Of a DNA stretch of 64,000 nt, positions 31,845 to 45,415 are shown one piece after another (the first letter of the stretch is position 1; each line of letters starts with the position of its first letter). Made by a program: the position numbers and the translations under genes. The stretch comes from Hericium rajendrae. Taxonomy: Eukaryota; Basidiomycota; Agaricomycetes; Russulales; Hericiaceae. The notes beneath the pieces were generated by a model, which worked only from the letters and a program-made list of their open reading frames with translations, had not been told where the DNA came from and made no database searches. The stretch spans positions 930,001 to 994,000 of the forward strand of contig JAVRDV010000016.1 in NCBI GenBank assembly GCA_033439255.1, read 5' to 3'.

Positions 31845-32638
31845 CTTTCGACTTGTCAATAAGAAAGGGTCATACGGTGGCTCTCGAGAGGTAGAAATTA
31901 GACGAACTCAGGATGCTTTGGAAGGCGCAGTGTGAACGCAACTGACGGTCGCTCGAGATCACAAATTGGAAAGGCCTGTCGAGAGAATGGTTATCGAGAG
32001 GACGAGGGAACGCACGGCAAGACATGGAGCAGAATGAAAAATTGTCAAATTACGGACCACCCATGGCCAGCGATGTCCATTGATGCTGGCAAACGGACCC
32101 TGGATACGCAAGATGCAAACATTAGTAGCATAGCGGTCAAAATAGACATGTACTTCGGACAGTAGGAAATGCGCAGTAATCCCGCATCGCTTACCATGAG
32201 CCTGCATTGATTTGCATGGAGGAGAATTAGTTCGATGGGCAGGGCTTATAACTGATGAGAATGAAGGCTCACTACATTCCAGGAAGCGAATGAAGGAGAC
32301 TTCGGGACATCGATGACAATTGATACACATGAGACCAAATAAAATATATTAATATCCATGATAATTGATGCACATCCCTGGGACGCCGTGCAGGTCAAGG
32401 ATCACGGAATATCAAGAGTGCACATCAGAGGAAACCGTTGCGATGCGATGTCTATGAGTGGGCATGGAGAATTACAAATGGAAAGCGATGTGATGGAGAA
32501 CGCGCAGGCTTTTTGTCCGATAACGGCCGTCATACGTAACCGCTGCTGCACAACGCCCGACCAGTTCCTCCAAAAGGCTCTCCGCCCGAGCGCCGCTCTC
32601 ACTGCCTCGCCTCCCCCTTCCCTCGTTTATTTCCCATC
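31845..32638. other. Divergent intergenic region
   Basis: This ~790 bp separates the starts of the 945-aa gene (minus) and the MFS transporter (plus). A CT-rich tract (32600-32633) lies just before the transporter start. No gene or repeat is supported. Confidence 0.45.
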
Positions 32639-35397
32639 ATGCCTCCGTCGTCTTCCATACCAAATCCTAGACGCTCTTATAACGAAGTCTATACCCCGCA
32701 GTCTCCCGACAAACTAGACATATCCATCCTTCCCGACCCGTTTCTCGCTGGCCCCTTCTCTGCCTCTCCTTCCCGTTCGAGGCCTCCGCAACCCAAGACC
32801 AAGCCAAGGGCTAGACGATACGACACGAAAGCTGCTCAGCGCGGTCGAGCTATGGAGCAGGATTTCGATGACACGAACGTCTCGCAGGTTCGTTCGAGCC
32901 AACCGCCTGGCGAAACGGAGCCGTTGTTACCCCGCACTGGTGAGATGTCCGAGAGAGCAAGGAAACCATTCTATCGTCCGCGGCCTATGTGGTGAGTCTT
33001 CTCTACATTGTCTCTTCATGATGCCAGCTCTGCTAGCTGCCCGATCGTACGATTTAGTGGGCACGAGACCTCAAATAGTCCACTGATCTCATACAGCGCT
33101 CATACCTTAGTATATTTCTGCGCGAGTCTCGCATAGAGGTCATCCATACCGATTCAACCTTGCTATAGCCTTGGAAGATTTCATCGTGTGCGGAAATATA
33201 CACCACGCACTCGGATGTTCTTCCATTTTCCTTATCATCTATCTCCAGCCGCGTCGAATGCAACGTGCTGACTTACGCCTGATACAATAGGATCGTTCCC
33301 TTTGCTATCATAGCAGCCGTTTCTGTAAGTCCTTTCAAGGATTGAGCATATTTATCGGAGCTTATACTTCTTTCAGCGGGGCATGACCTTAGCACCTCGC
33401 GTCGAAGTCTTTACCCAACTTGCCTGCAATGCTCTGCACCACCCGTACAACCATACCTCCGGCTCAGATCAGAATATCTTGGGCCTTTCCTTGTCCTCTG
33501 TTTCTGCCTTCTTCCTTCCTTCCGTGCCTCAACATACAGAAATCACTTCTTTGCCGATACACTTTCCGCGAGACTCATTAGAGACTGTCGATCTAGACGA
33601 CAAGACTCCCAGCGAGAGTGGCAGTGACGACGATGACACTGACGATCCGCGTCGGCTTCCCTCGCAATCCTGCTTATCTGACCCCGCAGTCCAGGCTGGT
33701 GCTGCCCGATTGCAGACAATCATGACCACGCTCATGGGTATCCTTAGCGCTCTCACAACGGGCTGGTGGGGGCACCTTGGCGAACGTCACGGTCGAGTGA
33801 AAATCCTTGCGGCATCCACCCTTGGACTGCTCCTCACGTATGTCCGATTATCCTCGTGTCCGGTCATCCCTCTGAATCACCATCGATTTCTTTCAGCGAC
33901 CTCGCATTCATCCTCGTCTCCACGCCCTCTTCGCCCTTTTCTCACCACGGCCACATCCTCATCCTCCTCTCGCCCCTCACAGAAGGCCTTCTGGGTGGTT
34001 GGGCTACCCTGCAGGCGACCACCTCCGCCTATGTCTCCGACTGCACCTCCGATGGCTCGCGCTCTCACATCTTCGCGCGCTTCACCGGCGTTTTCTACCT
34101 CGGCTTCTCGCTCGGCCCCACGCTCGGCGCCTTCCTCATCAGACACCCCGCGCCGTGGTTCGAGAGCGACGCACCCCGCGCACTGGCGGGCGTGACGCAT
34201 CCGCCCACGGTGACCACGGTGTTCTGGGCGGCGATCCTGTGCAGCGCGATCAACTTGTTCTTGACGGTGTTTGTGCTCCCGGAGTCGCTCGATAAGGCAC
34301 GTCGCAAGGCTGCGTTGAAGGCAGAGGCGGATGCTGCGGCGGGTGTGCAGCCGGTTGTGAAGGCGGCGAAGCTCCCGCAGGGCGGTGTCGTGGGCCTGGT
34401 GAAGCGTGCTGTGGGCCCGCTGGCAATCTTCGCGCCGAAGCGGCGGATTGTGGGTGCTGTGGATGGATTCGGCGGGAGGAAGCAGAGGGACTGGAGTTTG
34501 ACTTGGTTGGCGTTGGCACTCTTTGGGTATCTGCTGTCCATGGTGCGTGGTTTTGGTGATTCATTCTATCTTTCAAAAGTGGCTGATAGAGGGATGGGCA
34601 CTTCAAGGGCATATTCCAGATCAAGTATCTGTATGCTGAGCACGTTTACGGTTGGGGTGCCGAACAGTTGAGCTATTACATCTCGTTCGTCGGTGGTGCT
34701 CGTGCTGTTCATTTGCTGTTTATCATGCCCTGTAAGCCTTCCTGACTCTCCTTATTACGAGCTGTCCTAATCTCTCGAACCAGTCATCATCTCCATGTTC
34801 AAACCCACCACTCCCGTCCCCGCCACTTCCACGCCCACCCCAGGAGCCCTGCACGACTCCATCTCCTTCGACCTCGCCCTCTCACGCATCTCGCTCCTCC
34901 TCGACATCACCTCGCACTCCCTCGTCGCGCTCCTCGGCGGCCAGAGCTCCTCCCTCGCTTTCTCGGGCCTGACCGTGCTCAGCTCCTTCGCGAGCGGCGT
35001 GCACCCCGCGGTGCAGAGCCTCGCCATCTGCATCATGCAGCGCAACGGGCACACCGCGGGGCTCGGCCCGCTCTTCGGCGCGCTGAGCTTCCTGCAGGCC
35101 GTCGGGCAGATGATCCTCGGCCCGCTCGTGTTTGGCCTCGTGTACTCGAGCACCGTCGCGCGCTTCCCCGGCGCGATCTTCGTGCTCGCAGCGGGCCTTG
35201 CGGCCGCATCGCTCGCGTTCCTGCTTCTTGTCCGTGCGGAGCCCGCGCCGAAGGAGGCTTCTTCGGGTGGCGCGGCGCGGAAGGGCAAGAGCAAGCTGCG
35301 GCGCAGCGAGGAGCATGAGCCGGCGCGTGGACGCTCGCGGACGAAGAAGCCCGTCGGCGAGGCGAGCAGCTCGCGGCTCGTCGCGCCCGACGTCTGA
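32639..35397 (+). CDS. MFS transporter (HIAT1/tetracycline-efflux-like)
   Basis: Six exons join in phase: 32639-32991, 33291-33324, 33377-33837, 33897-34542, 34608-34731 and 34784-35397, giving 743 aa. A ~115-residue polar cytosolic N-terminus precedes the first membrane helix (IVPFAIIAAVS). Motif A of the major facilitator superfamily is present (GWWGHLGERHGRVKIL, about residue 255), followed by helices including LLSPLTEGLLGGWATLQA and FTGVFYLGFSLGPTLGAFLI. A long charged loop separates the two six-helix halves. The C-terminal half (LSYYISFVGGARAVHLLFI, VLSSFASGVHPAVQSLAI) ends in a basic Arg/Lys-rich tail. Family members move small molecules by proton coupling; the substrate here is unknown. 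The layout of a long hydrophilic N-terminus and mid-loop is typical of basidiomycete members. Confidence 0.85.
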
Positions 35398-35837
35398 TTT
35401 CACCCATCTCAATCCGGGATCTCATGCAGATATGTGTACGATAGATGTATAAAAGCGCGGCGCGGCGCGATCAGTATGGTATCTATTTCTCTTACTATGC
35501 TCATTCTATTCGCGACATCTGGAGTTCGCAGCACACCAACGCTACATGGAGACGGAATCTGACGCACTTGTTCATCATTTTGTACCATAGATATTTACAC
35601 ACCATCTTTTACTTAGTACTCATTTAGCTATTAGCATGTAGAACTAAGTTAATTCCATTCGTTACTTGCAGTGGGGTGAAGTTGTTGAGTTCCTGCTGTA
35701 TGCGCGCTTGCGGGCCAACACGGCAATGCCCGGACAATGTGACCGACGCGACCTTACGCGTGACAGGACGCGTTTAGCCTCGCCGCCTCACCGTCGACGG
35801 AGTCGTCGCGTACCCCCGTACCCCCTCATCTTGCTGG
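35398..35837 (+). other. Intergenic region, no gene seen
   Basis: This is the 3' side of the MFS gene and the promoter side of the BTB gene. A few short open frames occur without support. Confidence 0.4.
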
Positions 35838-38583
35838 ATGTCCAGTCTGGAACCCCAGCGTTCTCTTAAAGCCCTTCGGAAGAACTTGAAAACAGCTCGC
35901 GCTAAGAAGCATAGGTTGCCCGACAATAAGAATAATAAGGAAAAGAAGGGTAAGACATGTGATGGGGCTGCAATACCGATGGCGGCGAGACTCACGCGGG
36001 TTCAACAGGGAAGCTAGACACAGCGATGTCAAGCTCTACGACTGCGACGCGAGATACTGCCGATGCAGGAGCCCAGTCGCCCCACAAGCAAGGCGACAGT
36101 GCTGACAAGCGTAGGTCTTGCGGCGTTCTGGATTTCGATGGTAGCGATGCTGACGCGTCTCCTATAGCGGGACTGGGGAATGAAGGGGCTGACGATGCGA
36201 GCTCGGGTGTGAATGGAGGAGACGGGGGAGAGGGGAGTGATGGAGCTGATGGAGAGGTGGAGGATGAGTTGGCTGGGAAGGGTGAGGACGAGGGTACCGA
36301 TGACGACGACGAAGACAGCGAGAAGAGCGGCGAAAAGAGTGATAAAGGCAGTGATGAAGAATATGGAAGATCAGGCGACGATGATAGCGATGATAAAAAG
36401 GAGGATGGCTCTTCAGAGGATAGTGACGAAGACGATTCATCAGATGAGGGTGAGGATGGAGGGACAGGTGATCAAGGACAGACAGGTAGAGTCACGTCTC
36501 ATTTTTCTTAACCACCACTGAGCTGATACTTGCTTTCATTCCTTGAAATCTACCTATATGAGGTGGAGAACAGAGCGTTGTCGACAATAAGAAGGATGAA
36601 GCGGCAGAGACATCTATACCTCCTGGTGCTGCGTCCTCGTCTACAGTGGGGTTTCAGCAACGCTCTGTCGTGTTCAGCCTGTTTCTGACCTATCTCTGTT
36701 CATAGCTTGAGGGATCTGAACCCGTTCCCAACAATGAGAATAATCCCATCACCAGTCCCGCTCCCGTAACTGCAGTGCATGACGTTCAGGTGGAAAAGGA
36801 CATAAAACCCTCCTTTCCTCGTCTCAGTCCGCCTGCGACGCAGTTGATCGAACCGTCTCGTATCTCGCTCTCTCCTGTTTTGCCTCCGTTGTCACCTGAG
36901 CTCGACCTCCCTGATCTTCAAACACTCATTAGTGGGACTCAAGTACCGCGCATAGAGGTGTGTGTCCGGCTAGCCTTTGTTGCGTAATTATTGGGCTCAG
37001 ACCGCGTTGCTAATCGCGCATACATAGACCTTTATGGCACCGCCTGTCTCGCAGGGCAAGAAACCGAAACCTTCACCGCGTCCCATTGTCAAATCGCCAC
37101 AGAAACAGCAACAGTCAACGTTCAAGGATCTATCCCAGACGCCACGCCCATCACAGCAGAAAAACAAGCGAAAACTCGAATTTGAATTGGTGGGCACGCC
37201 AAATCAGCCTGTTCCTGGCGACAAAGACAGCAGTCAAGGCAAAGGCAAGGCTAAAGCCAAAGAGGAGTCTCTCGAACCAATGCCTGCTCCAAAGCGTGCC
37301 CGACTTACCCCGCCCACGTCCACGCCAAACCTGAGTCAGAGCTCCAGCCAAAACCAGGGCAGGCGCAAGCAGCGAGCACGCCGCCATGAGACCTTCTGGC
37401 ACCTCGACGGCTCGGTGATCATTCAGATTCAGGATACATTGTTTAAGCTGCACCGCTCGCGGCTCGTGAAGCAGTCCAAGTATTTTTCGGAGTTGTTGAG
37501 CTCAGCCCCGCGAGCTGATGCGAAGGACGATGATGTCGAAATGGGCGATGAAGACGATGCGCGAGTGACGGGGGAGGCGGCCGGGCCTTCCGGAAGACGG
37601 ACGATGGATGGGTGTGTTGTGTACGAGATTGCGGTGACTACCGCCTCGGACTTCGACTGCCTGTTGGTTGCGCTCGATGAGGGGATGTAAGTGTATATTC
37701 GGCGGTTAACATGCATGCAGCTAATGTAAGTTTGTCTTCCAGGTCATATGTTATTGATCCGCCCCCGTTCCACACGCTTGCGGCCATTCTGCGCGCAGCT
37801 TCTGCTCTTCAGTTCAAGACCCTGCAGACATGGGCAACGCGCACACTCGAACAGATGTGGTCCAGTGACATCTCGGACTTGACGGAGAAGCCCGTCCCGA
37901 ATGCTGCTGCAACCGTTATCCTCGCCAAGCAGTGCGGTGTGCCGAAGGTGCTAAAGAGAGCATATTACGAGCTATTGCGGACCAGCGCGTTCGGCCAAGG
38001 GAGTCTCGACGACGGAGCAGACGCCATGGACGAGGACGACGAGGATGAAATCCAGATCATCAGTGTTAATGGCCGCCTGGAGAGCGCCATGCCCAGGAAC
38101 GCCACAAATCAGAACAAGGCCGGGAGAACACGCCTTCCCCACGCAGAAATTGTGCGCCTCATTGAGACTCGCCAGCGTCTTCTGGCAGACTGGGTTGCCG
38201 CCGCCGCGGCGCCAGAGCCCTTCAACTGTTCGGGCGCTCCGTCATCGAAAACAGACGAGCCTCCTGCTGCTTCGTCTTCCGCGCCTAGTGGTTCGCAGAA
38301 GCCGCCATCGGTTGCAGGAAACGGCAAGACAGTGGCCTGCGTTGCTGCGGATCGGGCGGCGAACGATGCAAAATGGTCCCGGCTCGTTCTGCGAGGGCAG
38401 ATTTTCGAAAACTACCTCTATGATCCGATCATTGGGCTCGATCAACTGTGCGAGATCAAGTGGAGGCAGGAGGGGTATTGCAAGAAATGCCACGATGCGA
38501 GGATCGATGCATGGCGCAGGCGGCAGGAGAAGCTGTGGGATAATCTGGATGCGTGGTTGGGTTTGCCGACCGGTAGGCGGTGA
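35838..38583 (+). CDS. BTB/POZ domain protein with acidic N-terminal half
   Basis: Seven exons join in phase: 35838-35949, 36009-36110, 36168-36485, 36563-36645, 36706-36957, 37028-37686 and 37743-38583, giving 788 aa. The start encodes a basic helix (SLKALRKNLKTARAKKHR). Residues about 70-180 are Glu/Asp/Gly/Ser-rich and highly acidic. A Pro-rich segment (LSPVLPPLSPELDLPDLQ) and a basic stretch follow. The BTB fold spans about 410-590 (HLDGSVIIQIQDTLFKLHRS and LVKQSKYFSELL), with an acidic insertion, continuing past the intron as FHTLAAILRAASALQFKTLQ. BTB domains mediate dimerisation, often with Cullin-3 or chromatin partners; the acidic arm suggests a nuclear role. The second intron is a multiple of three, so its retention would also be read through. 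A shorter gene starting at 37034 is possible, but the in-phase exons favour one gene. Confidence 0.75.
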
Positions 38584-38890
38584 TGTTCTTGACGAGGCGG
38601 TAGGCGGTATGAGTCCCCCCCCCCCCCTCGCGGACTGAATTTGTAGTCCCGCTCCCTTTTGATCAGTGCACGATGTGATACTTCTTGCAATGGACACCAA
38701 CAGTTTCGCGAATCTTGCAAAAATGTGGCATGAATTATTCGAACTATACCTACAAAGTCATGAAAAACAACCGGCGTAAATTAGAACAACCCATTGGTCC
38801 TACTCCACGTATGCAACGTTCTACACCTGTGTACGTAGGTATGACGACACTCGTTGGTCGTCTAGCGACACCACAAATGTCGTCATAAGA
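38584..38890. other. Convergent 3' region
   Basis: The BTB gene (plus) and the hexose transporter (minus) end here. A run of C (38617-38626) is the only notable feature. Confidence 0.4.
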
Positions 38891-41568
38891 TTACACCTTC
38901 TCATTTTTGGCGCTACCGTCGTCGGCGGAGAATCTCTCGTCGTTCATGTAGGCATCCAGACCAATCCGCTTGGCGATTGCCAGATGGCGCTCGATATCTT
39001 GCGTTGCGGTGCCAGCGTCGTCGCCGAAGGCTTCATCCATTTCCTCAAGTGTTAGACCCTTGGTCTCAGGTACCTGGGAACGCATCAAGACACATAATTA
39101 TGGAGAAATAGTCGATGATACAATGATTACTCACGAAGAACAAGATGAAGAGACCACCGAGGAAAGAGAAGACCTGTAGGCCAATTGAGCGGTCTGCATC
39201 GTGGTTGCGTACCAATTAAGTGTCACTTACACCGAAGAAGATGAAAGTGCCGAAGCGAAGGTTCTTCATCATGGTCGGGGTGACCTGTCCGACTGTAGAA
39301 CAGCTGAGTCAGTGAGTCATGAAGCAATTCAACGAGACTATTGACCGATGAAGTTGTTCATCTGGAAGTAAATGTGTCAGACTTTCCACGCGATGAGGCA
39401 CTGTAGGGAAGAAAGCTTACCCAGTTCGACGATCCACCAATGGAGATACCCTTTCCACGGACACTCAGAGGCCAGATCTCAGCGAGAACAATCCAGGAGC
39501 ATGGGCCCCAACTGTAGCCGAAGGCTAGAAGAACAAGAAAAGTTGAGCCTCATTTTCTAGACGTCAACAACGCAGCATAAACTTACCGCCTGCGAAGATC
39601 CAGACCAAGGCGACCGCACCCCATCCGGCAGCTACAAAGCGGAGGAGTCAGTGTAACACGTACAATCGTGCTCCGAACAAACTTACCGCGATGCTGGGGC
39701 CACGAATCCTCGTAGAGTCCGGTCAAGACAGCGATGATGAGATGGCATCTGCAACAAATGTTTAGATCATTACAGCCCGACTGAGGTCAACCGACAAGTG
39801 ACTCACGCAGCCATAATAAAAGCACCAGATACCAGCACAGGCTTTCGGCCCACTTTGTCGACCCAGATAACAGCGGGGATGGTCATGAGGAACATGCTGA
39901 ATAGCCGTCAGCTTTGCGCAACATATTGTAGTAAGTGCGATGACATACACAATACCAACGACGCCGGTAGCAAGCAACGAGAGCGTGTTACCAGTCAAGC
40001 CGAGGTTCTCGAAGATGGTAGGAGCGTAGTACAAGATAGCGTTGACACCGGTCCACTGCTGGAAGAACATAGTCCTGGGATCTCTGTTAGCTTAAGGGAC
40101 GACAGGATTGACATGGTTATTACAAGGTAGCGGTAGCCACACGGAAGAAAAGAGCTAATGACATGTAAGCATCCAGACGACTGCGGCCAGCTGGAAAGAC
40201 CTACTTCTTGACGTGAGCAGGGACGCGTAGCCCCAGAAACCGAGCTTAAGATTTTGCGTGAATGTCCCTCCTTGCAAGTGAGGGAACTTCATAACAGAGG
40301 TCTCGAGTTCAAACAGGTGCTGCGCCTTGATCTCCCTAGAAAAGAGTGAGAGGGGACTAAAACCCACCAGACCAACACCACTTACAAGAACTCGATCTGT
40401 ACCAACTCGTGGTCACGGGGAAGGCGGCGCGCGTTACTCAGGACAGTAAGCGCTTCGTCGTCTCGGCCCTGGTTGACAAGCCATCTAAACCATCATGAAG
40501 TTGAGGAGATGTTCGATTCAGTGAGGCGGAATGAATTTCACCTTGGGGAGAATGGCATGAACAGAACACCAGACGCAAGGATAAGGGCAGGAACGAGCTG
40601 CAGAGCAATGGGCAGACGCCAGGCCACTTCGCTTTGAGTCGCACCGGTACCGCCAATGTAGTTCGTTCCGTAGTCAATCCAGAACGAGATCATGATACCG
40701 AAGGTAATGGCAAGCTGTTGCAGAGCAACTAAAGACCCGCGGACTTCTGGAGGTGCCAGCTCGGCGCTATAAACGTGATAAGGATTGGGAACACTGATGG
40801 TTGTGGGAAGATTCTCACTTATAAATTGGTACCGCCATACTCAGGGAACCCACACCCATGCCGGTAATAAATCGCCCTGACATAGCGGAAAAGAGTAAAC
40901 CACATGGGACATGTCAAAAGAAAAGGCGACAAACCTCCGTAAATTGACGAAGCGTGGAAAGCCGCCGTCTGGACGATGACACCAATGCAAAAGACAGCCG
41001 TAGCTGAGATGTTATTCGGTCAGCGTTCTCCCCAGACCTCTGTGACGAGCAGAACTGACAAGCTAGGATTGTGTATTTCCTGGAAATTTTGTCACAGAGA
41101 GGTCCCGCTAGAAGCACGCCAAACCAGGCGCCCAATTCGAGGATTGACACAAGCCATCCTTTCTTATTAGTATCGGTGACAGCATCACCCATGCGCTGGG
41201 TGAAGGAGTACATGTTCAAGACTCCGGAGAATACACCCTGGTTGTAACCTGAAGCACCAAGGATCGTATCAGTGTGAAGACGACAGAGCTGAACGGAATG
41301 TACCATAGAGCCTAACAGACAAAAATGTCAGTTCTGGTAACAAGAAGCAAGCGCAGAAATATACTCACAAGCCACCAAGAGAAGCAAAGACTGCAATCAT
41401 GAAGACCCTGCGGTTGCGGACAAGACCTTTCTGAGGGACACATATCAACATTATCCAATGAGACGTGGCTCGTAAAAAGAAAATACTCACCCAGCCAGAG
41501 TCTCCAGCAAGAGCTTTTCTGCGACTCGCAGCGATGGCTCCAACACCAGCGTCTCCACCTCCAGCCAT
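38891..41568 (-). CDS. MFS monosaccharide (hexose) transporter
   Basis: Many short exons, separated by roughly a dozen introns, encode about 550 aa of the sugar-porter family. The N-terminus ([19 protein letters not shown]) leads into helix 1 ([13 protein letters not shown], then [11 protein letters not shown]). Signatures in order: [13 protein letters not shown] (motif A region), [37 protein letters not shown] (PESPR-like), [32 protein letters not shown] and [18 protein letters not shown]. The last exon ends in a charged cytosolic tail. It should carry glucose or a related hexose across the plasma membrane with protons. Its promoter side carries a cluster of Cre1/Mig1-type sites. It lies in the same direction as the endoglucanase at 43273, about 1.7 kb away. 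Confidence 0.9.
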
Positions 41569-43272
41569 TGCAAAAAAAAACTATGGAAATGAAGAGGCGC
41601 AGGAAGTTCGGGGACAGGAAGTCGAGAGAAGCAGGATTCCGCGCTCCGTGCTTATATGGAGGCTCTCCATGTTTCCAGGAGGATGGCGAGTTTCGCTATA
41701 TCTCACTGCTCGTACCTTTGTCACGAGGACGACGGTCTGTGGGCGGGCCGGGGTAAAAGCCCCGTGGGGCCAATTGTCAGCGTAGCGGGGAAAAGCAAGG
41801 AGCGCTCGAAGCGTTCACAAGACTTGATGTCCTGGTGGTTCTGATGCATCTCGATCTCAGAACGTGATATCAAGACAACTACTTATGACATCGCTCACTG
41901 TTAGGGATAGTTGCCTGCGTGACTGGGGCCATGCATCCTTCAATACTCTGCGCCATCGAAATAGTTATGAACCAAAGGTAGACGATAGTTCATTGGCGTT
42001 GCAAGTTGGCTGCAAGCCATAGTCGCTTGGCTGGTTGCCACCGTGAAAATAATTGAGCCAAGCTGATGCACTGGTAAAAGGACTCAGGACCAACCGGCCT
42101 TGTACGATCAGAATAGTTAAGTAGCCAGGGTTACGATACCCAGTACATATCATCAGCCTGAGCAACGCGTTGATGACATGCAAAACCTGCTGAAAAGGGG
42201 AAGCTTCACTGGCGGCTCTCATCGATGGTGTGCAGATGACTGTGCTCGTTGATGACGTATTTTACATATTGTTCAAACGTTCAGGATCGTGACTTGCGCA
42301 GCTGACCTGAAAAAATCTGTGGTCGAGTATTGAACAGACTCTGACACATGGATGCAGTAAATTAGTACTGCATGTAAATCAGCCTCACGTATACGTACCC
42401 ACCAAGTACCAATACATGCAACACATGAGCTTTTCACCGGAGAGCTTCCCGGCTACAGATCGGAGCTCTTGAATAGAGCCTAGAGGACATGATGAGTGGA
42501 GGATGTTGATGAAACTCGAATCCGGAGGCAAAAGAGCGCCACAGTGCCGGCGTCCCGGAGCCGTCCAAGGCACGACTTGCAAACTTGCACGATCTGAAGG
42601 AGATATTCTGTTGTTGAGACTCGTCACGCATGCGACTCAAGGCTCTGCCTTACTCAGTGGCTAGGTCGTGTCGGATACCATGTGGACGATGGAAAAAAGA
42701 CTCACGCTAGTAGCCCAACTGCCACCAACTGCTGGAACGTGTGAAACCGTCGATTTTTACCTGCATCAGGTCTGCTCAGTTTGTTTCATCATGTAGACTT
42801 TTGTGTGGCTCCTCTGATCGAGATCAAACGCCGTTAATTCGGGTGTATGATACAACCATGAATTCGCGGACTTGAAGAGCTGAAAACGTTACATATAGGC
42901 TGTTGAGGAGCTAGATGCTCCGGCGGCAGCCTGTGATTGTGCATGATAGCCACGATCAGCCTCTGTTGTCTTGTCCTCGAAATATTGCCCTTCTTACTAT
43001 CCACGAAGCAGGAAAGTGAACGGTTTGCTAAGATCGGCCAAGCGTCGTGGTTTTCAGCGTCCTATAGATACGTAGACCGTAAGGGATGGGAATTGCCAAT
43101 CGCACAATCATGCTGGAACCTTGAGCACATTCGAAGGCGTCCCACATAAATAGAATCATTTGCTGAGTGTAATGGTCCGAACTTCATTTCGGATGTATTT
43201 ATTGAATCCAGACGATCGACCCTGAATGCCAGCGCCGAACTGATCAACCCATAGAAAAAGACACGGTCTCTT
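41569..43272. other. 1.7 kb intergenic stretch
   Basis: Apart from the Cre1-type cluster near the transporter, I see no gene, repeat or RNA. Short open frames on both strands lack splice partners or domains. Confidence 0.45.
41748..41790 (+). promoter_or_regulatory. Cluster of Cre1/Mig1-type sites upstream of the hexose transporter
   Basis: Three copies of the SYGGRG pattern bound by Cre1/Mig1 zinc-finger repressors lie within 43 bp: CCGGGG (41748), GTGGGG (41764) and GCGGGG (41785). A CCAAT box is at 41770-41774. They sit about 180-220 bp upstream of the start codon at 41568. Closely spaced pairs are the form usually needed for repression. This suggests glucose repression; it is inferred from motif matches only. 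Confidence 0.4.
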
Positions 43273-45253
43273 CTACACAAATGGCACAAGGGCCTGGGGC
43301 AAGATTTGGGCGATGGCGGGGCCACTGGGGGGCTCGATGGATTGGTAGTACTGATATACGCGATCAGAACAACCTGGAGCGGAAGATGCGGCGCACGACT
43401 CACGTCACCCCACCACGGCCCGGCGGCCCACCACAAAGCACCGAGCCATACGCCGCTCTGCTGCATAGAGCACAGCGCGCCTTGGATGGCCTGGATGCAT
43501 TGCGCTGTGGAAAGTTTCGCGCGATTAGCCCCATACGACGACATCTTTGCGGCGCGCGGCGCTTACCATTAGAACCCGCACCGATTTCACCGAGGAAGCC
43601 CTTGAGGTTGTTGTTCTGGAGCCAGGTCGTCGCGTCTGCAAGGCGCTCGGCACCGATTGTGCTTGACACGCAGGTTGGGCTCGTGCCAGAGCCATCGGAG
43701 TCGAGGTACTGGTGCATTTCTATCACATGAGTCGTTAACACGAGTCGTTACGACACGGCGGCAAAGGACGGCAGCTAGAGAAGCACGTACCAATGGCGAC
43801 ATTGTTGTTGGGATCCTTGATAGCGCCAAACACCGCACTGTTGCCGGATGACGTTGTCCATGCTGGTACGACTCGGAATCTGAACGATCTCTAAGCGCAG
43901 ATGTGTTTACGCACTCCATGCACCGGTGTAGCTAGTTCCTTCCACAAGAATCAACTGAGTGGTAGCACCACTGGACCGGATACCATTAACAGCTGCTTGC
44001 ACCTGAAAGACAAATGATGTGGGATACACGCAGTGCGCGGAAGAAGTTTGCCACTCACAATGTCGAAGACGGTCGCAGCAGGGACGTCATGGGGTTCGTT
44101 CTGCGTGTCTGCGAGGTGACTTCAGCACCGACCTTAAAGTGATCATTTAAACGCGATCTACCAAAGATGACGTTGCTGTCGCTTTTCTGAAGGAGGAATC
44201 TGTCAGCGTGTGACCGGATTGCCATCGAAAGATTGACGCACGAATTCGTTAGCGAGGTTCGTCCACCCTGTTAGCCAGGATGTTAGGTCAGAGCAAGTAC
44301 AGTACTGCGTTAATCATAACGAACAGGTCTGGAAACTGTGGCATGGTCAGTTCGTTACAAGGAAACGAAAAGGAAAAGCCGTACTCAGAGGCACTGGTGA
44401 TCTCAGCGCCGTTGTAGATCAAGTAATTGTGGGCTAAGGTGTCGTCAGTGGCAGATTTCAGTGCGACGGGTAAAGACAACTCACGATCGATGATGGCATA
44501 GCCACCCTTGCCCGTAATGTAGCTCACGATCTGTTGAAACACGGGATGAATCTCGTTCAGTCGAGAAGTCATGTCTAAATCAACACACCGTCTTCAAGCC
44601 ACCCAGGTATGTCTGATCGAAAGGACCCGTCAAGCCAGTCGCAGGCGGGCTGATACGCTCCATAAGGAAGGGAATGCGGAACGTGTTCATGCCTTGGCCG
44701 AGGAAGAACTATTTTTGTTTCCGAAGTAGGTCAAATTTCGTACTGAACTGAGATCTGAAGGACATACGTCAATGCTCGAGGGCGAGGGCCAGGTGTAATC
44801 CGTTCCCAGAACTCCCGGGATGACATTGTTGCCAAACTCAGCGCCCGACTCGTTGACACCGAAAAACTGGAACTTGGTGCGGCTGCCTGAGCAAAGGCTG
44901 TTAGAAGGCGAGGTGGACGAGCTGGTGGACGTTGGCGTCTGGCTGGTCGACTGCGTAGGTCCTGTAGGAGCCGCCGCACCGGGCTGACACTGAGAGTAGT
45001 CTGTATGGGTAAGAGTCAACCAGACCATCCACCGCTTCGTATCTCAAGGGACCTACAGGCGTTCTGGTAAACACAGCTTGTTCCGGAGTCACATGCCGTC
45101 GAGCCCGAGTAGCCGATCCCCTGCATCGGCAGGTTAACTCGCACAAAGTTCAACAATTAATACACAACGACGTACTCCGCATTGGCCCCAGACGGCCACG
45201 GAAAAGACAGGCGTGCTGAGAGCGAGAGCGACTGCAACTGCCAAGGTCTTCAT
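43273..45253 (-). CDS. cel5: Secreted endoglucanase, CBM1 + GH5
   Basis: The start at 45253 gives a signal peptide ([20 protein letters not shown]) followed at once by a CBM1 cellulose-binding module ([19 protein letters not shown], then YSQCQPG) and a Ser/Thr/Pro linker ([15 protein letters not shown]). The GH5 catalytic domain starts at [14 protein letters not shown]. The acid/base Glu is in TQNEPHDVP (near 44100) and the nucleophile Glu in GFLGEIGAG (near 43580). Later Trp-rich [13 protein letters not shown] lines the cleft. The C-terminus is at 43273. About ten short introns interrupt the gene. It should cut internal beta-1,4 bonds of cellulose outside the cell, as GH5 subfamily 5 enzymes do. 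An N-terminal CBM1 is usual for basidiomycete members. No breaks are seen. Confidence 0.9.
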
Positions 45254-45298
45254 TTTGCAGAGATGCAGTTAGTCCACACACGTCACTCGCAGAACTCA

Positions 45299-45306
45299 CT
45301 TTATAG
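45299..45306 (-). promoter_or_regulatory. TATA-like box of the endoglucanase gene
   Basis: CTATAAAG on the minus strand lies about 46 bp upstream of the start codon. That is plausible with a short leader. Confidence 0.35.
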
Positions 45307-45415
45307 CTCATACAAGAGTAGTGGTAATTCACCGAAATCCGACGCATGGCCCTGCGCAATTGTCACATGCTGTCGTTTTGGCGAGGAGCCCAAGCCGAAG
45401 GGACACGGTTCGATG